Part shown: positions 1 through 8,368 of the stretch, piece by piece
Layout: each line of letters opens with the position of its first letter
How positions within the stretch are numbered: the stretch's first letter is position 1
NCBI RefSeq assembly: GCF_000737705.1
Contig: NZ_JPRH01000001.1
Coordinates: 1,054,001 to 1,118,000, forward strand
Source: Chryseobacterium soli
GTDB lineage: Bacteria; Bacteroidota; Bacteroidia; Flavobacteriales; Weeksellaceae
Reading direction: 5' to 3'
Length of the DNA: 64,000 bases
Position numbers and translations under genes: made by a program
The notes under the pieces: model-generated
The model's database searches: none
The model's input: the letters and a program-made list of their open reading frames with translations, nothing else
Told to the model about the DNA's origin: nothing

Positions 1-28
1 CGTCAACATTTCCCATCCCCACAACCCG

Positions 29-36
29 TACATTTG
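29..36 (+). promoter_or_regulatory. -7 promoter box of the pirin gene
   Basis: The octamer TACATTTG matches the Bacteroidota -7 consensus TAnnTTTG and lies 19 nt before the pirin start codon. No clear TTTG -33 element can be assigned so close to the window edge. Confidence 0.55.
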
Positions 37-55
37 TACTATAAATAATGACAAT

Positions 56-784
56 ATGAAAACAGTTTATCATAAAGCAGATACGAGAGGCCATGCCAAT
101 CATGGCTGGTTAAACAGTTACCATACCTTCAGTTTTGCAAACTATCAGAACAATGACAGAACAAACTTTGGGGTATTACGGGTTTTAAATGACGATACTG
201 TTTCTCAGGGAATGGGTTTCGGAACGCACCCGCACAAAAACATGGAAATTATCTCTATTCCTTTGGAAGGTGATTTAGAGCATAAAGATTCTATGGGAAC
301 CACTGCGGTGATTAAAAAAGGTGAAATACAGGTAATGAGTGCCGGAACCGGAGTGATGCACAGCGAGTATAACAAAAATAAGGATGAAGCCGTTAAATTT
401 CTGCAGATCTGGGTTTTTCCTAGAGAAGCAGATGTAGAGCCCAGATACGATCAGAAAAATATTAAAGAAGGAGAAAAAATCAATGGATTCCAGCAAATTT
501 TATCACCTGATAAAAATGATGACGGGGTATGGATTCATCAGGATGCATGGTTCAATCTGGCGAATTTTACAAAAGGGAATGGTAAAAATTATACCCTCAA
601 TAAAAAAGGAAACGGAGTGTATGCATTTGTATTAAAAGGAAGTGCTAAAGTAGGAGACCGTATTCTGAATGAAAGAGACGGATTAGGAATCTGGGATACC
701 CAAAGTTTTAATATAGAAGCAGAGGAAGATACAGAAATTCTTTTGATGGAAGTCCCTATGGAATTGCCTTCTTATCTTAAATAA
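56..784 (+). CDS. Pirin family protein (bicupin)
   Basis: This 242-residue protein is a pirin, a cytosolic double-cupin metal protein. The N-terminal cupin carries the metal ligands His58 and His60 (GTHPHKNME) and His102/Glu104 (GVMHSEYNK), the spacing seen in pirins that bind iron. The C-terminal half forms the second, metal-free cupin. Bacterial relatives are known as quercetin dioxygenase-like or redox-sensing proteins; the substrate here cannot be read from sequence. The ATG lies shortly after a TAnnTTTG box, which supports the start. A flavodoxin-fold reductase follows 37 bp later on the same strand, so both may belong to one redox-related transcript. Family certain, function uncertain. 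Confidence 0.92.
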   Translation: MKTVYHKADTRGHANHGWLNSYHTFSFANYQNNDRTNFGVLRVLNDDTVSQGMGFGTHPHKNMEIISIPLEGDLEHKDSMGTTAVIKKGEIQVMSAGTGVMHSEYNKNKDEAVKFLQIWVFPREADVEPRYDQKNIKEGEKINGFQQILSPDKNDDGVWIHQDAWFNLANFTKGNGKNYTLNKKGNGVYAFVLKGSAKVGDRILNERDGLGIWDTQSFNIEAEEDTEILLMEVPMELPSYLK

Positions 785-821
785 ACTAAATTTGTAACGA
801 TAAAAAAATAGATACATAATA

Positions 822-1373
822 ATGAAAGTTTTAGCAATAGCAGGAAGCAACTCGGCAGCTTCAATGAACAAGCAGTTAGTGGCCTATGCATCCACTCAAT
901 TTGAAAATGCAGAAGTAGAGGTAATCGATCTTGATGCTTTTGAAATGCCTATTTACAAACATGAAAGAGAATTAACAGGTGGTGTTCCTCAGGAAGCAAA
1001 GGATTTTGCAGCAAAAATTGATGGTGCAGACATACTGTTGGTTTCTTTAGCAGAACATAACGGAACATATTCTACTGCTTTTAAAAATATTTTTGACTGG
1101 GTATCCAGAATTAAAGATAGAACAGTATGGAATGAAGTTCCTATGCTATTGATGTCTGCAGCACCTGGAGGAAGAGGTGGAGCAGGTGTTTTGGAAGCGG
1201 CAACCAAGCGTTTTCCTTTCCATGGAGGAAATATTGTAGAAACATTCTCACTTCCTTTCTTTAATGATAACTTTGATAAAGCAGCTCAGAAGATTTCTAA
1301 CGAAGAGAAAGACAGTGAATTAAAGGATAAAATAAAAAAGATTGCAGCCGTTGAAACAATCCTTGAAAAATAG
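822..1373 (+). CDS. NAD(P)H-dependent FMN reductase family protein
   Basis: The 183-residue protein has a flavodoxin-like fold of the NADPH-dependent FMN reductase family (azoreductase/chromate reductase relatives). The N-terminal beta strand is followed by a phosphate-binding loop GSNSAASMNKQL that would hold the FMN phosphate. The segment SLAEHNGTYSTAFKNIFDW near residues 76-94 matches the conserved second flavin-contacting region, and a glycine-rich PGGRGGAG loop follows. It would transfer electrons from NAD(P)H through bound FMN to small acceptors such as quinones. It sits directly downstream of the pirin gene and is probably co-transcribed. The physiological acceptor is unknown. Confidence 0.88.
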   Translation: MKVLAIAGSNSAASMNKQLVAYASTQFENAEVEVIDLDAFEMPIYKHERELTGGVPQEAKDFAAKIDGADILLVSLAEHNGTYSTAFKNIFDWVSRIKDRTVWNEVPMLLMSAAPGGRGGAGVLEAATKRFPFHGGNIVETFSLPFFNDNFDKAAQKISNEEKDSELKDKIKKIAAVETILEK

Positions 1374-1375
1374 AA

Positions 1376-1406
1376 TTTGAATATTAATTTAAAATTACTA
1401 TTTTTG
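1376..1406 (+). promoter_or_regulatory. Bacteroidota-type promoter with both elements
   Basis: TTTG at 1376-1379 and TATTTTTG at 1399-1406 are separated by 19 bp, the spacing expected for the Bacteroidota -33/-7 promoter. It is the best-formed promoter in the window, and it drives no large gene, only the short transcript at about 1410-1539. Confidence 0.7.
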
Positions 1407-1409
1407 CAA

Positions 1410-1539
1410 AAAGAAAAGAGATGAAAATTCAGTCCACCTTCAAAGAATGTTTTTCAAAAAAAGGAGAAACTGTGGACTCTGAAATTCTGAGATAAAATAA
1501 CGGCCGATAATCTACCAAGATTGTCGGCTTTTTTATTTT
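1410..1539 (+). ncRNA. Candidate small RNA or tiny-ORF transcript
   Basis: A complete transcription unit of about 130 nt is visible: promoter just upstream, a short body, and an intrinsic terminator at 1503-1539. The body holds a 24-codon frame (1421-1495, starting MKIQSTFKECF) and a perfect 7-bp inverted repeat, AGTCCAC at 1431-1437 and GTGGACT at 1472-1478, that would close a long hairpin. It could be a regulatory small RNA, an mRNA for a 24-residue peptide, or both. It is not a leader of purM, because the terminator and more than 100 bp separate them. I recognise no RNA family. Confidence 0.45.
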
Positions 1540-1540
1540 A
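1503..1540 (+). terminator. Intrinsic terminator of the small transcript
   Basis: GCCGATAATCT (1503-1513) pairs with AGATTGTCGGC (1518-1528), with one G-U pair and a 4-nt loop. A run of T follows. Confidence 0.85.
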
Positions 1541-1582
1541 CAAAATTGATATAAAATAAAAATTAAAATGTACCAATTGACC

Positions 1583-1635
1583 AATGTAACAGTTTACCAA
1601 TTCAAAGCATTGTTACATTATTAGACTGATACATT
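1583..1635 (+). repeat. Inverted repeat upstream of purM, shared with purH
   Basis: AATGTAACA (1583-1591) and TGTTACATT (1611-1619) form a perfect 9-bp inverted repeat, followed by TTAGACTGATACATT. The same arrangement occurs at 3384-3430 before purH. It may be an operator, an RNA hairpin, or a dispersed flavobacterial repeat. Confidence 0.6.
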
Positions 1636-1650
1636 GCTAAATTATAAAGC

Positions 1651-2643
1651 ATGAGCAACACATACAAATCTGCAGGAGTAGACAAAGAAGAAGGGTACAA
1701 AACCGTTGACAAGATCAAGAAAGCGGTAAGCGAAACCCACAATTCCAATGTATTGAACAATTTGGGAAGTTTTGGTGCTTTCTATGAGATTGGTGGATAC
1801 AAAAATCCTGTTTTGGTTTCCGGAACGGATGGTGTAGGAACAAAGCTGAAAGTAGCGTTAGATTCCAAACAATACGGTTCTATCGGGATAGACTGCTTTG
1901 CAATGTGTGCTAATGATATTCTTTGCCACGGGGCCAAGCCTTTATTCTTTTTAGATTATTTAGCTTGTGGAAAGCTGGATTCTGAAATTGCTGCCGAAAT
2001 CGTACTAGGTATGGTAGAAGCTTGTAAAGATAATAACTGTGCATTAATTGGTGGTGAAACTGCTGAAATGCCGGGAATGTACAAGCCGGGAGATTATGAT
2101 GTTGCAGGATTCTGTGTAGGAATTGTAGAAAAAGATCAGATCATTGACGGTTCAAAAATTAAACCGGGCAACAAGATTATTGCACTGCCAAGCTCAGGAT
2201 TCCACTCAAACGGATTTTCTTTGGTCAGAAAAATCTTCCCTGATTTCGCAGAAGAATTTGAAGGGAAACCATTATATGAAACCTTATTGGTACCTACAAG
2301 ATTATATTACAAAGACATTCATAAACTGTTGGAAGAAATAGCAGTTTGCGGTATTGCTCACATTACAGGAGGAGGTTTATACGAGAATATTCCAAGAATT
2401 ATTCCTCAAGGTCTGTGTGCTTCTATTGATGCTTCCAAAATCCAGATCCCAAGTGTAATGCTTGAATTGGAAAAAAGAGGAAATATTGCCCGTGAAGAAA
2501 TGTATGGAACATTCAATATGGGAGTAGGAATGATCGTGGTGGTAGACCCTGCTCATGCAGAAAAAGTATTACACCTTTTAGATGATGCTTACGAAATCGG
2601 TGAGATCACGGAAGGAACTGAAAAAATAGATTTAAAATTTTAG
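1651..2643 (+). CDS. purM: Phosphoribosylformylglycinamidine cyclo-ligase (AIR synthetase)
   Basis: PurM closes the imidazole ring in purine synthesis, turning FGAM plus ATP into AIR in the cytosol. The 330-residue length is close to the family norm of about 345. Visible hallmarks are the ATP-binding loop SGTDGVGTKL near residue 58, the CANDILCHGAKPLFFLDY segment near residues 87-104 and GGETAEMPGMY near residue 139, all diagnostic of the AIR synthetase fold. The C-terminal domain holds THITGGG-type and MGVGM motifs. It heads the purine cluster purM-purN-purH-purD-guaA. The upstream region carries an inverted repeat also found before purH. Identification is secure. Confidence 0.97.
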   Translation: MSNTYKSAGVDKEEGYKTVDKIKKAVSETHNSNVLNNLGSFGAFYEIGGYKNPVLVSGTDGVGTKLKVALDSKQYGSIGIDCFAMCANDILCHGAKPLFFLDYLACGKLDSEIAAEIVLGMVEACKDNNCALIGGETAEMPGMYKPGDYDVAGFCVGIVEKDQIIDGSKIKPGNKIIALPSSGFHSNGFSLVRKIFPDFAEEFEGKPLYETLLVPTRLYYKDIHKLLEEIAVCGIAHITGGGLYENIPRIIPQGLCASIDASKIQIPSVMLELEKRGNIAREEMYGTFNMGVGMIVVVDPAHAEKVLHLLDDAYEIGEITEGTEKIDLKF

Positions 2644-2745
2644 GAGCTTAATCCCGCTTTCCGCTATATCTTTTTTATTACGGCCTCCGCTTCGCTCCGG
2701 CCGCAACAAAAAAGGATGCCGCTGCAATCGGGGCTGGTTTATAAC
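2643..2745. repeat. Long imperfect-palindrome intergenic repeat
   Basis: Starting right at the purM stop, two arms of roughly 35-40 bp mirror each other around a GC-rich centre (GGCC, a 13-nt spacer, GGCC near 2690). The left arm reads CCCGCTTTCCGC then ATCTTTTTTATTACGGCC. The right arm, reverse-complemented, reads CCCGATTGCAGCGGCATCC, then a T run and GCGGCC. I associate this element with dispersed intergenic repeats in flavobacterial genomes; only one copy lies in this window. It could form a large RNA hairpin between purM and purN and may dampen read-through. Confidence 0.65.
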
Positions 2746-2796
2746 AGTCAAAGTCTTATCAGGGTTTTAAACCTTGACAAGACTCACAAAATAAAA

Positions 2797-3360
2797 ATGA
2801 AAAACATCGTCATACTCGTTTCAGGTTCAGGAACCAATCTTCAGAGAATTATAGATTCCATTGAATCGGGAGCTATTCAGAATGCGAAAATCAGCTTGGT
2901 AGTAGCCGACAGAGAATGCTACGGACTGGAGAGAGCTAAGAATCATGCTATAGAAAGTATACTGATTCCAAGAGGAAAAAACTTTAGTGCAGAATTAAGC
3001 AAAGTTATTCCTGAAAATACAGATTTGATCGTGTTGGCAGGATTTCTTTCCATTCTGAAACCTGAGTTCTGTGAAAACTGGACCGGTAAAATAATTAATA
3101 TCCATCCTGCATTACTTCCGAAATTCGGAGGAAAAGGAATGTGGGGAATGCATGTACATCATGCGGTAATTGAAGCTAAAGAAAAAGAAAGCGGGGCGAC
3201 TGTACATTTTGTCACTCCGGGAATTGATGAAGGAGAAGCCATTCTTCAGAAATCATTTGAAGTAACAGAAGATGATACTGCTGAAACAGTTGCCGAAAAA
3301 GTACATCATATTGAATATGAAATTTTCCCGATAGCGATCAATAAAGTATTAGGAAACTAA
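2797..3360 (+). CDS. purN: Phosphoribosylglycinamide formyltransferase (GAR transformylase)
   Basis: PurN transfers a formyl group from 10-formyltetrahydrofolate to GAR. I place the start at the ATG at 2797 (MKNIVILVSGSG), giving 187 residues. An upstream GTG-type frame would add 27 residues lying partly inside the intergenic repeat, whereas the family begins directly with this beta strand. The phosphate-binding SGSGTNLQ motif (residues 9-16), the active-site NIHPALLPKFGG segment (Asn and His), and the later TPGIDEG with the catalytic Asp are all present. It lies between purM and purH in the purine cluster, and uses the folate-dependent chemistry shared with PurH. Confidence 0.96.
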   Translation: MKNIVILVSGSGTNLQRIIDSIESGAIQNAKISLVVADRECYGLERAKNHAIESILIPRGKNFSAELSKVIPENTDLIVLAGFLSILKPEFCENWTGKIINIHPALLPKFGGKGMWGMHVHHAVIEAKEKESGATVHFVTPGIDEGEAILQKSFEVTEDDTAETVAEKVHHIEYEIFPIAINKVLGN

Positions 3361-3383
3361 AAAACGAATGTATTCATCTAAGG

Positions 3384-3430
3384 ATGTAACAGTTTTATAA
3401 ATCATTGTTACATTGTTAAACCGATACATT
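3384..3430 (+). repeat. Inverted repeat upstream of purH, shared with purM
   Basis: ATGTAACA (3384-3391) and TGTTACAT (3406-3413) are followed by TTAAACCGATACATT, closely matching the element at 1583-1635. The spacer is 14 nt here and 19 nt there. Confidence 0.6.
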
Positions 3431-3463
3431 TTTACACAAGGAAAATCTAAGTAAAATAAAAGT

Positions 3464-3510
3464 AAATCCGGGGGTGAAAGACCGGGAATACAGTTTGAAG
3501 TAGCTGTAAA
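3464..3510 (+). promoter_or_regulatory. Candidate structured leader of purH
   Basis: Two adjacent small hairpins can be drawn 24-64 nt before the purH start: CCGG/CCGG (3468-3471 with 3482-3485) and TACAG/CTGTA (3489-3493 with 3504-3508). Each has a 10-nt loop, and both loops contain TGAA. The local G-rich patch stands out from the AT-rich background. No known riboswitch consensus could be matched. Confidence 0.3.
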
Positions 3511-3531
3511 AAGTAAAAAATTGAAAGTAAA

Positions 3532-5049
3532 ATGAGTAAAAAGAGAGTATTAATAAGTGTTTCTGACAAAAGTGGATTGACCGAATTCGCTCAGTTTTTG
3601 GAAGCCCAAAATTACGAGTTGATTTCTACAGGAGGCACGTTCAAACATTTGAAGGAAGCAGGTTTACATCCCATTCAGATTGATGAGGTAACCGATTTCC
3701 CTGAAATGCTGGACGGTAGAGTGAAAACTTTACACCCGAAAGTTCATGGCGGATTGCTTGCTGTACGTTCCAATGAAGAGCATATGAAGACGGTTCAGGA
3801 ATACGGAATCGGGCTTATAGACATGGTCATCGTAAACCTTTATCCTTTCTTTGAAAATGTAAACAAGGATATTTCTTTACATGAAAAAGTAGAATTTATC
3901 GACATTGGTGGTCCTTCAATGCTTCGTTCAGCAGCCAAAAACTTTGACTCTGTTACGGTAATTACCGATGTAGAAGATTATGCTACGGTAAAAATTGAAA
4001 TGGAGCAGAATGGTGATACTTACATTGAAACCCGTAAGAAATTAGCCGGAAAAGTATTCAACCTTACATCAGCTTATGATGCAGCTATTTCAAGAATGCT
4101 TTTAGATGAAGACTATCCAACGTATCTTAATGCTTCTTACAAAAAAGTGTCTGACCTGAGATATGGTGAAAACCCTCATCAGACAGCAGCTTACTACGTT
4201 TCTACTTTCGAGAACGGAGCAATGAAAGATTTCGAACAGTTAGGAGGAAAAGAACTTTCTTTCAACAACCTTCGCGATATGGATCTTTGCTGGAAAGTAG
4301 TGACCGAATTCAAAGAAGAAATGGCATGTTGTGCCGTAAAACACTCTACTCCTTGTGGCGTTGCGATCGGAACTTCAGCATTGGAAACGTACCAGAAAAC
4401 GTTCGAATGTGACCCGATTTCTATCTTTGGCGGAATTGTTGCAATGAACTACAAAATCGATGCAGCAACAGCAGAAGAATTAAACAAAACATTCCTTGAA
4501 ATTGTAATGGCTCCGGATTTTGACGAAGCAGCATTAGAAGTTTTAAGAAAGAAGAAAAATCTAAGAATTATTAAAATTGTAAATCCGGTTTCCGATAAGC
4601 AGACCTGGGTGAAAGTAGATGGCGGAATTCTGGTTCAGGACAACGACAGTATCTTCTCTGATGATATTAAAGTAGTAGGAAATGTACAACCTACGGAAGA
4701 ACAGAAAAAAGCATTACTTTTCTCTCAGAGAGTAGTAAAATATGTGAAATCCAACGCAATTGTTGTTTCTAATGGAATTCAGGCTTTCGGTATCGGAGGC
4801 GGACAGGTAAACAGAATCTGGGCTACTCAGCAGGCGATTGAAAGAGCTAAAGAAAAATTCACAGGAGACTTAGTATTGGCTTCTGACGCATTTTTCCCTT
4901 TTCGTGATGTCGTAGATTTCTGTGCAGAACAGGGAATTAAAGCGATCATTCAGCCTGGAGGAAGTGTAAAAGACCAGGACAGCATCGAAGCAGCCAACGA
5001 GCATGGCATCCCGATGATGTTTACTGGAGTTAGACATTTTTTCCATTAA
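3532..5049 (+). CDS. purH: Bifunctional AICAR formyltransferase / IMP cyclohydrolase
   Basis: PurH performs the last two steps to IMP: it formylates AICAR using 10-formyl-THF and then closes the ring. The 505 residues comprise an N-terminal IMP cyclohydrolase domain (about 1-195, beginning [13 protein letters not shown] and containing STGGT and [11 protein letters not shown]) and a C-terminal transformylase domain. The latter has LRYGENPHQ near residue 207, the catalytic Lys-His pair in [10 protein letters not shown] near residue 270, and [10 protein letters not shown] plus MFTGVRHF at the end. Both activities therefore look intact. The gene follows purN after a 171-bp gap holding a shared inverted repeat and possible leader hairpins, so it may be separately regulated. 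Confidence 0.97.
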   Translation: MSKKRVLISVSDKSGLTEFAQFLEAQNYELISTGGTFKHLKEAGLHPIQIDEVTDFPEMLDGRVKTLHPKVHGGLLAVRSNEEHMKTVQEYGIGLIDMVIVNLYPFFENVNKDISLHEKVEFIDIGGPSMLRSAAKNFDSVTVITDVEDYATVKIEMEQNGDTYIETRKKLAGKVFNLTSAYDAAISRMLLDEDYPTYLNASYKKVSDLRYGENPHQTAAYYVSTFENGAMKDFEQLGGKELSFNNLRDMDLCWKVVTEFKEEMACCAVKHSTPCGVAIGTSALETYQKTFECDPISIFGGIVAMNYKIDAATAEELNKTFLEIVMAPDFDEAALEVLRKKKNLRIIKIVNPVSDKQTWVKVDGGILVQDNDSIFSDDIKVVGNVQPTEEQKKALLFSQRVVKYVKSNAIVVSNGIQAFGIGGGQVNRIWATQQAIERAKEKFTGDLVLASDAFFPFRDVVDFCAEQGIKAIIQPGGSVKDQDSIEAANEHGIPMMFTGVRHFFH

Positions 5050-5235
5050 TTAAATTAAGATTAAAATGTTAGTGGAAAATCTTTCATTTTTTAGACAGTA
5101 ATTATTAATTCTAACTGCGTACTAATACCTTTGAAACCTTAATTATTATAGGTTTTGAAAGAAATACCAGTAAATACGGTGTTAAAAATGGCTGTTGAGA
5201 AGAAAGAAAAACACTAAGAAAATTATATTTTGAGA

Positions 5236-5267
5236 TTGTATTTATAGCATTCAAAATTATATATTTG
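5236..5267 (+). promoter_or_regulatory. Promoter upstream of purD
   Basis: TATATTTG at 5260-5267 matches the -7 box, with a partial -33 element TTG at 5236-5238 (21-bp spacing). The purD ATG lies 31 nt downstream, so purD has its own promoter inside the cluster. Confidence 0.6.
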
Positions 5268-5298
5268 TAATATTATAGACTAGTTAATTATATAAAGT

Positions 5299-6537
5299 AT
5301 GAGAATATTAATCATAGGTGAAGGTGGAAGAGAATCTGCTTTGGCTGCAAAACTTCAGAAAGACTCAAGAGTGAGTAAAATGTTTTTTGCCAACGGAAAT
5401 GCAACAACCGATGTAATAGGGAAAAATGTTCATTTATCAGAGATTAAAGAACTGAGAGATTTTGCTATTAAAGAAAAAGTAGATTTAACGATCGTAGGTC
5501 CTGAAGCACCGCTTGTAGCAGGCTTAAAGGATGAATTTAAAAAGCATGATCTGAAAGTTTTTGGTCCCAACCAAAAAGTGGCAAGTCTTGAAGGAAGTAA
5601 AGCTTTCTCTAAGAAATTTATGCAGACCTATGATATCAAGACGGCAAGAGCTGTAGTATTTGATTCATATAACGAAGCTAAAGAATATGTACAGACGCAG
5701 GAATATCCTTTGGTGATCAAAGCAAGTGGTTTAGCAGGAGGAAAAGGTGTTGTTATTTGCGATACTTTGGAAGAAGCTGAAGCTACGATCCATGATTTCA
5801 TGATCCGCAGGATTTATGGAGATGCTGGGATCCGCTTAGTGATCGAAGAATATTTGGAAGGTTTTGAAGCTTCAATTATTGCATTCTCAAACGGTGAAAA
5901 ATTATTCCCATGTATTGCAGCGAAAGATTATAAAAAAGCCGGAAACGGGGATACAGGACCTAATACCGGTGGTATGGGATCTGTGGCACCAAGCCCGGAA
6001 TTTACAGCAGAACATGAAGCAGATTTCGAAAAGAATATCCTGGAGCCTACTGTTAAAGGATTAAAAACGGAAGGATTCAGTTTTAAAGGAATCATTTTCT
6101 TCGGATTAATGGTAACTAAAAACGGAACATACCTTCTTGAATATAACATGAGATTCGGAGATCCTGAAACACAGGTATTGATGGCCCTTATGGAAAACAA
6201 TCTGTTAGACGTTATCAACGACTGTATGGAAGGAAAAGACCTTCAGCTTACTTTTAAAGACGAAAAAGCAGTTTGTCTGGTAATGTGTTCCGGAGGATAT
6301 CCAAGAAATATAGAAACAGGCTTTGAAATCGTAGGAGAAGACAAAGTAAAACATAGCCAGCTATTGTATGCAGGCGCTGTTAAAAAAGGCGATAAAGTAG
6401 TTTCTAACGGGGGTAGAGTACTCAACATTGTGGCCACAGGTGCTACCTATGACGATGCCCGTAAGAAAGTCTACGAAGATGCAGCTCATGTACACTTCGA
6501 CTACAGCTTCTACAGAGAAGACATCGGGAAGTTTTAA
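5299..6537 (+). CDS. purD: Phosphoribosylamine-glycine ligase (GAR synthetase)
   Basis: PurD joins glycine to phosphoribosylamine using ATP. The 412-residue protein begins with the GARS N-domain motif MRILIIGEGGRESAL, has the VGPEAPLVAG segment near residue 73, and an ATP-grasp domain with VIKASGLAGGKGV near residue 140, NTGGMGSVAP near residue 222 and EYNMRFGDPETQ near residue 280. It is slightly shorter than the roughly 430-residue enterobacterial enzyme but has all domains. It follows purH and precedes guaA, each with its own upstream region; a terminator closes the unit at 6553. Confidence 0.97.
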   Translation: MRILIIGEGGRESALAAKLQKDSRVSKMFFANGNATTDVIGKNVHLSEIKELRDFAIKEKVDLTIVGPEAPLVAGLKDEFKKHDLKVFGPNQKVASLEGSKAFSKKFMQTYDIKTARAVVFDSYNEAKEYVQTQEYPLVIKASGLAGGKGVVICDTLEEAEATIHDFMIRRIYGDAGIRLVIEEYLEGFEASIIAFSNGEKLFPCIAAKDYKKAGNGDTGPNTGGMGSVAPSPEFTAEHEADFEKNILEPTVKGLKTEGFSFKGIIFFGLMVTKNGTYLLEYNMRFGDPETQVLMALMENNLLDVINDCMEGKDLQLTFKDEKAVCLVMCSGGYPRNIETGFEIVGEDKVKHSQLLYAGAVKKGDKVVSNGGRVLNIVATGATYDDARKKVYEDAAHVHFDYSFYREDIGKF

Positions 6538-6552
6538 TAAAAATCACGAAAA

Positions 6553-6583
6553 AAGATTTGGAACATTTCCAAGTCTTTTTTTG
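6553..6583 (+). terminator. Intrinsic terminator after purD
   Basis: AAGATTTGGAA (6553-6563) pairs with TTCCAAGTCTT (6567-6577), one G-U pair and a 3-nt loop, followed by T residues. Confidence 0.85.
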
Positions 6584-6599
6584 TAAAGAAGTTAAAATT

Positions 6600-6675
6600 T
6601 AGATATCAGTCATAAGATAAAAGATCCCGGACTAAAAAGTCTCACATCTGCTATCTGAAGTCTGACATCTTCAAA
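6600..6675 (+). repeat. Partial intergenic word repeat (TCTGA/ATCT family)
   Basis: The stretch before guaA is built from variations of CATCTG, TATCTGAAGTCTGACATCT and similar words. This matches the second half of the composite repeat seen at 48593, 51051 and 60924. Confidence 0.5.
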
Positions 6676-6693
6676 ATTAAAATCAATTATACA

Positions 6694-8223
6694 ATGAATA
6701 ACGGTATTATTATATTGGATTTCGGATCTCAGTACAACCAGCTTATCGGAAGAAGAATCCGTGAGATGGGAGTATATTCTGAAATCTTACCTTTCAACAC
6801 CCCATTACAGGACATTTTAGAAAAACAGCCGAAAGGAATTATCCTTTCCGGAGGTCCAAGTTCTGTAAATGCGGAAAATGCCCATTTAGTTGAAAAAGAA
6901 TTATATGAGCAGGGAATTCCTGTATTGGGAATTTGCTACGGAATGCAGCTTACAGCACATTTGTTAGGTGGAAAAGTAAATAAAGGTGAAAAAGGTGAGT
7001 ATGGAAAAGCTCATTTAGATATCATTAAAGAAAATGCTTTACTGAAAGGAGTGGCGCAAAATTCAGTAGTTTGGATGAGCCATTTTGATGAAGTAGGAGA
7101 GCTGCCTGCAGGTTTTGAATTAAATGCAAAATCCGGTGTTATCGCTTCTATTTCCAACCCTGAACGTAAGATTTATTGCGTACAGTTCCACCCGGAAGTA
7201 TCTCACACGGAAGAAGGAGGGAAAATGCTTGAAAATTTCGTTTTCAGTATTTGTAATGCAGAGAAAAACTGGAAACTGACCAACTATATCGAAAAAACAG
7301 TTGCAGAAATCCGTGAAAAAGTAGGGGATAACAAAGTGATCCTTGGACTTTCAGGAGGAGTAGATTCTTCTGTAGCGGCAGTGTTGATCCACAAAGCCAT
7401 TGGAGATCAGCTGAACTGTATCTTCGTAGATACCGGTTTGTTGAGAAAAAATGAAGATGTAAAAGTAATGGAAAATTACGGCGAGCATTTTAATATGAAT
7501 ATTAAACTGGTTGACGCTTCAGAAAGATTCCTTACCAAATTAGCAGGTGTTGACGATCCGGAACAAAAAAGAAAAATCATTGGAAACGAATTTATTCATG
7601 TTTTTGATGAAGAATCCCATAAAATTGAAGGCGCGAAATTTTTAGCACAGGGAACTATTTATCCTGATGTGATCGAAAGCCAGTCCGTAAACGGACCTTC
7701 AGCAGTGATCAAGTCTCACCATAACGTGGGCGGACTTCCTGAAGAAATGGATTTCGAACTGTTAGAGCCTTTAAGAGAACTTTTCAAGGACGAAGTAAGA
7801 AAGGTGGGTGAAGAATTAGGTATTCCACATCATTTGGTACACAGACATCCTTTCCCTGGACCTGGATTGGGAATCAGAATTTTGGGAGCTGTAGATCCGG
7901 AAAAAGTGAAAATCCTTCAGGAAGCTGATGATATCTTCATTGAAGAATTGTATAAAAATGACCTTTACGAAAAAGTTTCTCAGGCTTTCGTCGTATTGCT
8001 TCCTGTGAAATCTGTTGGTGTAATGGGTGATGAAAGAACCTATGAATATACAGCAGTCGTTCGTTCTGCGAATACCATCGACTTTATGACGGCAACGTGG
8101 AGCAGACTTCCTTATGAGTTTTTAGATACGGTTTCAAGCAGAATCATCAACGAAGTAAGAGGAATCAACAGAGTCGCTTACGATATTTCAAGCAAACCAC
8201 CAGCAACGATTGAGTGGGAATAA
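6694..8223 (+). CDS. guaA: GMP synthase (glutamine-hydrolysing)
   Basis: GuaA converts XMP to GMP using ATP and ammonia from glutamine. The 509-residue chain has a class I glutamine amidotransferase domain with the nucleophile Cys81 in GICYGMQ and the HPEVSHTEEG histidine segment near residue 168. A PP-loop ATP pyrophosphatase domain starts with LGLSGGVDSSVAA near residue 220, and the C-terminal XMP-binding dimerisation domain ends with the typical DISSKPPATIEWE. It lies at the end of the purine cluster but has a terminator on either side, so it is probably transcribed alone. Its upstream region holds a partial word repeat. Confidence 0.98.
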   Translation: MNNGIIILDFGSQYNQLIGRRIREMGVYSEILPFNTPLQDILEKQPKGIILSGGPSSVNAENAHLVEKELYEQGIPVLGICYGMQLTAHLLGGKVNKGEKGEYGKAHLDIIKENALLKGVAQNSVVWMSHFDEVGELPAGFELNAKSGVIASISNPERKIYCVQFHPEVSHTEEGGKMLENFVFSICNAEKNWKLTNYIEKTVAEIREKVGDNKVILGLSGGVDSSVAAVLIHKAIGDQLNCIFVDTGLLRKNEDVKVMENYGEHFNMNIKLVDASERFLTKLAGVDDPEQKRKIIGNEFIHVFDEESHKIEGAKFLAQGTIYPDVIESQSVNGPSAVIKSHHNVGGLPEEMDFELLEPLRELFKDEVRKVGEELGIPHHLVHRHPFPGPGLGIRILGAVDPEKVKILQEADDIFIEELYKNDLYEKVSQAFVVLLPVKSVGVMGDERTYEYTAVVRSANTIDFMTATWSRLPYEFLDTVSSRIINEVRGINRVAYDISSKPPATIEWE

Positions 8224-8246
8224 TCCTGCTTTAAAATGATAATATA

Positions 8247-8283
8247 AATCCTGCCTATTTTTATAAGCAGGATTTTTTTTATT
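8247..8283 (+). terminator. Intrinsic terminator after guaA
   Basis: AATCCTGC (8247-8254) pairs with GCAGGATT (8267-8274), 12-nt loop, followed by a T run. Confidence 0.85.
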
Positions 8284-8368
8284 ATTACTTGAGTATTTTT
8301 TCTAAATTTAATTAAAATGCAAACTTAAGGAAGATAAGACTACAAATAAAAATTGATCATCGTGAAAC

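Noticed and set aside
2716..2796. Upstream extension of purN by 27 codons
   Set aside because: The added residues come from the palindromic repeat and do not belong to the PurN fold, which starts at the later ATG.
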